DNA from: Tubiluchus corallicola
Lineage: Eukaryota > Priapulida > Priapulimorpha > Priapulimorphida > Tubiluchidae
NCBI GenBank assembly: GCA_030141605.1
Contig: JAQGDQ010000003.1
Location: 2,251,501 to 2,315,500, forward strand
Direction: 5' to 3'
DNA: 64,000 nucleotides
Shown here piece after piece: positions 59,501-64,000 of this stretch. Below the pieces are notes generated by a model. The model was not told where the DNA came from. It worked only from the letters and a program-made list of their open reading frames with translations, and did not search any database. Positions within the stretch are counted from its first letter, which is position 1. The number at the start of each line of letters is the position of its first letter. The position numbers and the translations under genes were made by a program.

Positions 59501-59981
59501 AACTGGTGTACTTAGCCCGCGCAGCAGCTATGTAGAACCAAAGAACCTACAAGACCGACCATCGAAAAATCGTCAAACAACAATGCACGATTTCAAGATG
59601 TTGTTATTGCAACAAAGTAAGCACACAGTTGGCATAGAAAATAAGAAACTTTCTGCAGTAGAGGCACTTAAGACACAGTCCAATACAGCTTCAAGTCCTA
59701 TCAAGGTAAACGGTACTGAAAGTATGGTTAAGCATGATCAAGTTACTTACGGAAAACATTCTAAAGTGCCTCATTTATCTAAGCATACTAATGTACAAGA
59801 ACAATTGACTTCTATCTCAGAAGATGCACAAGGTGAACAAGCCACGTCTCCACATGGCTACAAATACATTTCCACTCCTGCTCCTGTAAAGGGTAAAGAA
59901 GTTGATGAAGCAGCAGTCAACGACATACTAGACACAATAAAAAATACTCAAAAGGTTTTGAATGAAGTGACAGACGTATAA
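29235..59981 (+). CDS. NHS-like: NHS/NHSL/GUK-holder family actin regulator
   Basis: Nine exons (29235-29505, 51086-51239, 51453-51570, 52256-52562, 52863-53134, 53364-53535, 53864-53989, 54422-54539, 56066-59981) join in phase to 1,817 residues, near the 1,600 or so of vertebrate NHS proteins. Residues 1-90 are the WAVE homology domain. Residues 92-180 align with the segment of NHSL1 ending in an acidic patch (PEDDELQHK here). The family signature LPTPEEVIQQ (from 224), VVPLDVTG, RRSLAHSDYE and basic RKRRQRTKRR (270-279) matches NHSL1 LPTPEEK..VVPINITG..RRSLIYTD. A PPPPPPKR SH3-ligand type motif sits at 669-676. The family remodels actin at junctions and the leading edge; fly GUK-holder binds Dlg. 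Which vertebrate paralog it equals cannot be told. The exon 3 donor GTCTGC is weak. Confidence 0.93.
31981..32037 (+). repeat. Half copy of foldback family C
   Basis: GGGTTAGGACTATTTCTTTT then TTCCTGTGACTTTATTACCT and AGATTCG match the right half of the hairpin at 36075-36217. Confidence 0.6.
33240..33957. repeat. Candidate ~720-bp element with short inverted ends
   Basis: The left end GTTGCTCCGGGATA and the reverse complement of the right end ATTGCTCCAGATAA are similar. Both flanking thirds are enriched in TTCGAAT/GATTCG words in opposite orientation (AAATTCGAATCCCATATTCG on the left, ATTTTCGAATAC on the right). No target-site duplication or coding frame was found. Confidence 0.4.
36075..36217. 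repeat. Foldback family C hairpin
   Basis: The left arm AAGGTCACAGGAGAAAAGTC ACG (36082-36104) pairs with the right arm CGTGACTGTTTTCCTGTGAC (36168-36187). The loop contains GGTTAGGATCAGGGTTAGAG. The same right half recurs at 31981-32037, so it is a dispersed element. Confidence 0.7.
42750..43252. repeat. Minisatellite, four tandem 126-bp units
   Basis: Units begin at 42750, 42876, 43002 and 43128 with GGTATTTTGTAAACTGGGCT. Each contains TTTCTTGTTTAAAG and TACTGTATGCTCTAAGAAAC and ends TTTGCAAATTGCTTAGTTTA. Copies differ by only a few bases; the last has lost one T. The first unit is the most diverged. It lies in NHS intron 1. Confidence 0.97.
47030..47165. repeat. Pyrimidine-rich (CT)n tract
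   Basis: Dense CTCT/TTTCTC sequence. The overlapping open frames of 60-125 codons are low-complexity artefacts. Confidence 0.85.
47375..47450 (-). pseudogene. 5S rRNA-like fragment
   Basis: On the minus strand GGCAGTGTCGAACCTGACAA is followed by CTGATTAGTTGGGTGACTGC and TTAGGAATCTC. Animal 5S rRNA has GCAGCGTCGGGCCCGGTTAG then TACTTGGATGGGTGACCGCC and TGGGAATACC, so box C and its neighbourhood are recognisable, with mostly transition differences. The 5' third is missing or unrecognisable. A 5S-derived SINE head or a 5S pseudogene would both fit. Confidence 0.45.
51086..54539 (+). CDS. NHS-like: NHS-family exons 2-8
   Basis: Seven exons (51086-51239, 51453-51570, 52256-52562, 52863-53134, 53364-53535, 53864-53989, 54422-54539) follow the long intron. 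Exon 2 starts by completing a proline codon (VPI-P). Exons 2-3 encode FDNFRDDEVLSETLFTVYPY and an acidic patch. Exon 4 has the family signature LPTPEEV..VVPLDVTG and a basic block. Exon 5 has RPKTLHNVSTSTTDEDLLDE and a WWRCNRTKW stretch. Exons 6-8 are serine-rich (NGWITFRHGSVSSQENPYSS; NWSGSSSTRHSIESEKQ). Introns are 150-1,530 bases, all GT-AG. Confidence 0.88.
54700..55965 (+). mobile_element. Degenerate LINE inside NHS-family intron 8
   Basis: Frames read CASKAFDKVNCCRLFRLLLN, then LLLDLYTRQQACMKWSN, YANDISLIAPSVRALQCKV and CKDFARKFDINF. These are the A, B and C regions of a non-LTR reverse transcriptase. The stretch between the RQQ region and the YANDIS box is deleted, and the catalytic YADD reads YAND. 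The 3' end is T-rich and finishes in AATAAAAATTAAAATGAG near 55965. It is dead. Confidence 0.85.
56066..59981 (+). CDS. NHS-like: NHS-family last exon (3.9 kb)
   Basis: A single exon carries residues 513-1817, from TTTTTGCAG|G to TAA. It is serine/threonine-rich and probably disordered. Visible landmarks are PPPPPPKR (669-676), NSLPRH (891-896), GSLPRQ (953-958), FTLPRR (984-989), QLPRH (1046-1050), a KKRKKGYVNLG basic stretch near 1440 and many S/T-P sites. Large unsplit C-terminal exons are usual in vertebrate NHS genes. The repeated LPR-type words could be short docking motifs; their partner is unknown. Confidence 0.95.
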
Positions 59982-61618
59982 GCAAAGGAGCATAATTTGT
60001 TGCCAATAGTTTTGTATGGTAGTATTTCTTTTTTATTACTAGCAATGTCAATTTACATAGATATGGTTGTTGATTTGAGATACTTATTTACTTGCTTACA
60101 TTATGGGATCAACTAATTGTTTCGTTTGAGCTTTAACATAGAGAAATACATTTGCTCGTTTAGTTGATACTTGTTCACTTTTACTTATTATATTTTTGGG
60201 AACATATTTAATTCATTCTTATAAAGTAGATAAAAGTTACAGATCTAACATTCATCATGTTTGAGTGAGTATTTTTAATACGTTTGCATAGATAAATCTG
60301 TGACGGTATTTAAAGTAAAGACCAATTTTTGTGTACATTTGTGTCTTATAAAACAGTTATAGGTTGTGTGTAAATTTGTATGTGTAAATTATAATATTAT
60401 TAGAACTTCCTTATGTCATTTTTTAAGATTTAAGTTTTGCATCATATCAGCATTTATCATATCACATTTTGCTATCAGTCTATGTAAATTAATGTGCTTG
60501 TTAGCACAGTACTTAAGAAGATATAGTCTAATAAATTATATGCTGTATCATACAAAATTAGTTCCTTTTTTGCTTATTATTGACAGTTTACTTTAAAGTT
60601 TTTACATATACATTTCCATTTTACAAATCTAAATTAGTGTAAGTTTTCCATGCGGTAATATCAGACAGTTGTTTTGAAATGTGTTGAACATATGGCTGCC
60701 AAAAATTTTACTTATAAAACATAACAAAGCAGCATAGTTATAGTTGCACTTAGTACAGATAAATAATTGCTGCACAATTTACGCGAGTCAGTGTAAATTA
60801 TTTGAAAATTGTTTGCACCGTAATAGAACTAAAATTAATACAAAAAATTAATCAAAATTAGCTCATACTGATTCATTGATAATTTTAAACTGCACTCATT
60901 TAACAAAATGACTAGAAATATAATTATGTACTATTAATGTGTGGGAGTCATGATTTAGGGAAATATCGATAATACAATAATTGGTCCCTTAACAAAACTA
61001 CCAGTTTCACTGCTACTATGAAGTGCATGATAATCTTTCAAAATTTCAACCAAGCTTGTAATTAAACCAATATAACCTACTAAGATTATAATGAAACTAT
61101 TTAGTATCGCGAAATGGATTTATAATTAGCATAATAAACTTGTAACACTGCAACTAACTGCATATGATGCGTACTACAAAACTAATATGCTTCAAGAATG
61201 CAAAAAATTAGCTAAGAGTTGAATCTTAGCTAACCAATGTAATATTGTACTTGAGTTACTATAATACTGTTATTTAACAGTATTTAAATAAGGCGGCTCA
61301 CTCAAGGCAATAAGCTCTTATCATATTTGTACAGCAGACACAAATTTAAATAGTTAAGCTTAAAGGCAACACCTATATGTATAAAATTTCTTTGAGACAC
61401 TTCAGAACATTACAGTCAACAGGTGCTACCATGAAAGGGCATTAGTGAATTAACCAGTCATACAAATCACATGCATGCAACAGTAAACCATCTCACTGGA
61501 GAATAGAACCTTCAGTTGGTAACTATTTATGCAATAATACATTCACTGGATAACGGTGACATTTAAATTCAAACAGACTGCCTATACTAGGACACTGATG
61601 CAATTTGCTTAGCATGCT
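59982..61618. other. 3' UTRs and intergenic space between convergent NHS-family gene and MBTPS2
   Basis: AT-rich with no coding frame supported. It probably holds the 3' UTRs of both genes. Confidence 0.6.
60530..60535 (+). terminator. Candidate polyadenylation signal of the NHS-family gene
   Basis: AATAAA about 550 bases after the stop; a further AATAAA is at 61133-61138. Which is used cannot be told from sequence. Confidence 0.35.
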
Positions 61619-62949
61619 CTAATGCCAAATAGCAGCTTGCCAAATAGCGAAAACAATATTTAAAGACAATAATAATGTTCCGCACAACAGTATCACAGAA
61701 AACAGGAGGCTCTGTATGTCTTTGTTCTTGCTAAACGGTTGACAAGTTAGCTCCACTAATGCCAGCAAAATCCACTGACCATCGAGCGCGTAGCACGGAA
61801 TAACATTTAATATTGCCAATGCACCTGACAATGACACCAGGTATTTACAAAATGTCTCCAGCATGTATGGAAACGTCACAGGTACAAAGGGAAACCTCGG
61901 CACAAAGTTGCTAACACTGACACTGTACAAAAGTTCTATTGGATTTCCCACAAAAAGGACAGGTTCACGATCTTGCTGTACAATTCTCAGAAGCCTGGTA
62001 CTATTGTCTAACGAAGGAAGAATGCAGGCGACTTCTTCCTCACCGTAGGAGTAACAGTTCTCTGAATGTTTGCACATGGGCATGCTAGTAACAATCCGCG
62101 CCGTAAGACATGCATATTGTACTGCCTCCTTGCCTTGTTTTATGTATTGAAAGCACAAACGGCTTGCTAAGCTGCTATTGCTGCAACACTCTGCCTTTCC
62201 TTGTGGTGTCTCATACTCTGGAAAAAACATTTTGCTAGATGGCCTTGACCTCATTCTCTAAATTTCATAAACTTCAAATCATACAAAAGCAGCAAGAACA
62301 AGAATTAATAGAATATATCAATTATAAAATTCTGCACTAAAATTTGGTCACAGAAGCATAAAAGTTTGACAGTTATCAGATTAGATTTGACAGGCTGAGT
62401 AAGCAAGGAAAAAAGAAATTTGAAAACAAATGACTCACAAGCCTGTCTAAATACTACAGACCCCTATTATTCATATAATATTTCAGGTTGCAATCACTTG
62501 TAGGAACTTAGAAATATTCTTAAAAAATATCTAGCATGCTGGATGGCTTGTCTGAGGACAATAATACTTTTCCAGAGATACTGTACTCAAAATGTACCTC
62601 TCTGTAAAATAACTTTAGAGCCCTGTCACATTAGCATCTAGCTTAAAAGGAGTTTCAGCTTGATGGATATGTTGCAAGGCCTTCTGTGGTAGCATGAAAG
62701 AGTTGTATTATCCAAACCATACACTTTATTTCAGTTACAATAGCAACTATGTACCTGTGTATACTTACTAACAGTAGATGCATCTAATGTTAATATTTGC
62801 TCCATCGGCATGCAATAACCATGGTTAGCTTGCCGTACACTAGCTGCTATGCAGTTGTTCCATGATGTAATGTGAGTGATGGAACAACCATTGATATTAG
62901 AAATACGACTGCCAATTACAAGACCACCACGTCCTGACACAGGAGAATT
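61619..62949 (-). CDS. MBTPS2: MBTPS2 (site-2 protease), last two exons, 5'-partial
   Basis: Two minus-strand exons, 62949-62769 and 62217-61619 (stop included), join in phase 1 through a GTAAGT donor and a TTTTTTCCAG acceptor. The first reads SGRGGLVIGSRISNINGC..THITSWNNC..GYCMP, matching human [20 protein letters not shown] with DWNEC..GYCIS. The second has the cysteine-rich luminal part (AECCSNSSLASRLCFQYIKQ) and then SLSGALAILNVIPCYALDGQ, the membrane motif NxxPxxxLDG whose Asp (codon 61783-61781) is a zinc ligand, and two further hydrophobic segments. S2P cleaves SREBP and ATF6 in the Golgi membrane. The HExxH exon lies outside the window. The gene converges on the NHS-family gene. Confidence 0.93.
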
Positions 62950-63079
62950 CTAAAAGTATACAACAAATTTTTAATAAGGAAAGCAGCAAGAGCAGTGTTA
63001 CTTGGATTATTCTTATCAAAAAAAGCAAAATGAAATGCCCAGATAACTACTTACACTGTGTGGTGGCAAAAAAATGTCA

Positions 63080-63143
63080 TCACACCCACACACACACACC
63101 CACATATAAATGTGCGCGTGTGTGTGTGTAGGTGTGTGTGCTT
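63080..63143. repeat. (CA)n/(GT)n microsatellite
   Basis: A CA run is followed at once by a GT run, so it is itself an inverted repeat. It abuts the end of a family A element. Confidence 0.9.
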
Positions 63144-63740
63144 GCAAACCAAAATCGTCCATAAGTCAGCATAGTTAAAACTATGTCATGATGCTTCAAA
63201 GTAAAATGTGCCAAATATTGGGTCAATGTCAATTTTTTAATAAAAACTAAGCATATTGGATTTTTATATTCTAACATCAAATCATCAGGAAATAGTTAAA
63301 AAAATACTAAAAATTTAATTTTATAACCCCTCACCCACTTCCTCGTCTAAAAACTAGTACTGCAATTTGAGTATTTTCTAAATCCAATAGTAGCTCATGG
63401 TAGCAGTCATTTTACTTGAGGTTTTTTCTGTCGCCAAGCCCAGATCTTTGTCTGAAAGAGCCACCTACTAGATTTAAACAGAACTTCAATGTGCTCTCTG
63501 CAAGGTCCATAGCAACCACACTTTTGTACGGTTGCTAAGCGTTTTCGTAGAAACGCGATAAAAACAATGTCAAATTTAATAGCTATTTTCCCAAGATTAC
63601 GTTTTTCAGTGCGTAGTGTGCATTTCAACCTCAACGTGGATTACCTCAACGTGGCTTAGAAATAACACAGAGAGATCAAATTGGTATCAACATGATCCCC
63701 ATGAAACAGAAATTTAGTCAAATGTGCAGTATCTGTAACA
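63137..63740 (-). repeat. Inverted-repeat element family A, copy 2
   Basis: Read on the minus strand it matches 17829-18412 over most of its length and extends further right, ending TGCTGACTTATGGACGATTT then TGGTTTGCAAGCACAC. That end is the inverted counterpart of the left end of copy 1. A 75-codon minus frame at 63407-63634 crosses it but the other copy does not preserve it, so it is not a gene. Confidence 0.8.
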
Positions 63741-64000
63741 GTAGTAATTACACTGCAGTTTTGTAGTTTAATTTTTATAACTGATAAAGTTTAATATTTA
63801 AAGCTGCTATTAAAATTTATGAAAAAATAATGCCCCTCCTTTGAAATTGCCATGTTTGCCATTTAATTCTATCATTTGTGTCAAAATACCATAATTGATT
63901 TAAAGCAATCTCACGGCAAAGTAATATAGGCAGGGAAGTACCAATCTGATAAATAATCGGAGATCGGCAAGTAAATTAGCATATCGGAACAAATCGGATA

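Larger units (their letters stand above)
62950..64000 (-). other. MBTPS2 intron or upstream region, no exon recognised
   Basis: No frame resembling the preceding S2P segment was seen. The stretch holds a CA/GT microsatellite and a family A element. The last 60 bases repeat ATCGGA-like words four times. Confidence 0.55.

Noticed and set aside
62218-62254. Extension of the last MBTPS2 exon upstream to an in-frame ATG
   Set aside because: The TTTTTTCCAG acceptor at 62218 joins in phase with the GTAAGT donor and gives a better family alignment; the longer exon would need a weaker GTTAGT donor.
63407-63634. 75-codon minus-strand frame with cysteines
   Set aside because: Lies inside repeat family A, and the other copy at 17.8-18.4 kb does not keep the frame open.

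Overview
The window is nuclear DNA from an animal. Its protein genes are split by GT-AG introns of 0.15 to 21.6 kb, its non-coding DNA is AT-rich, and it is littered with dead non-LTR retrotransposons, inverted-repeat elements and microsatellites. The gene set (cilium GTPase ARL13B, NHS family, SNAPC5, MRPS21, MBTPS2) is metazoan, and the intron-rich genes argue against a compact genome. I cannot name the species.

Layout. 1-2.0 kb: nothing recognised. 2.0-5.7 kb: degenerate LINE copies. 6.3 kb: one weak candidate exon. 7.7-8.0 kb: MRPS21 (+), one coding exon. 9.6-12.5 kb: SNAPC5 (-), four exons, convergent with MRPS21. 13.5-17.3 kb: TA repeat, LINE 3' end, a 1.5-kb element with long terminal inverted repeats, and a second LINE 3' end. 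17.43-27.6 kb: ARL13B (+), ten coding exons whose phases all fit and which encode 425 aa, behind an RFX X-box-like palindrome. 29.2-60.0 kb: an NHS/NHSL/GUK-holder family gene (+), nine coding exons encoding 1,817 aa. Its first exon carries the WAVE homology domain, a 21.6-kb intron follows, and a 3.9-kb last exon encodes most of the protein. 61.6-62.9 kb: the last two exons of MBTPS2 (-), convergent with NHS; its 5' part lies beyond the window. The big NHS intron holds a 4 x 126-bp minisatellite, several foldback elements (one with a 9-bp direct repeat on both sides and a 5S-rRNA-like segment inside) and no gene I could support.

The five genes do not form a pathway. They act in mitochondrial translation (MRPS21), snRNA transcription (SNAPC5), ciliary signalling (ARL13B), actin and junction remodelling (NHS) and regulated intramembrane proteolysis (MBTPS2). 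The most informative results are the full ARL13B reconstruction with a short lipidation-type first exon preceded by an X-box-like site, the complete NHS-family gene with its WAVE-type first exon, and the inverted-repeat element families. I found no convincing undescribed gene system; the novelty lies mainly in regulatory sites and repeats.
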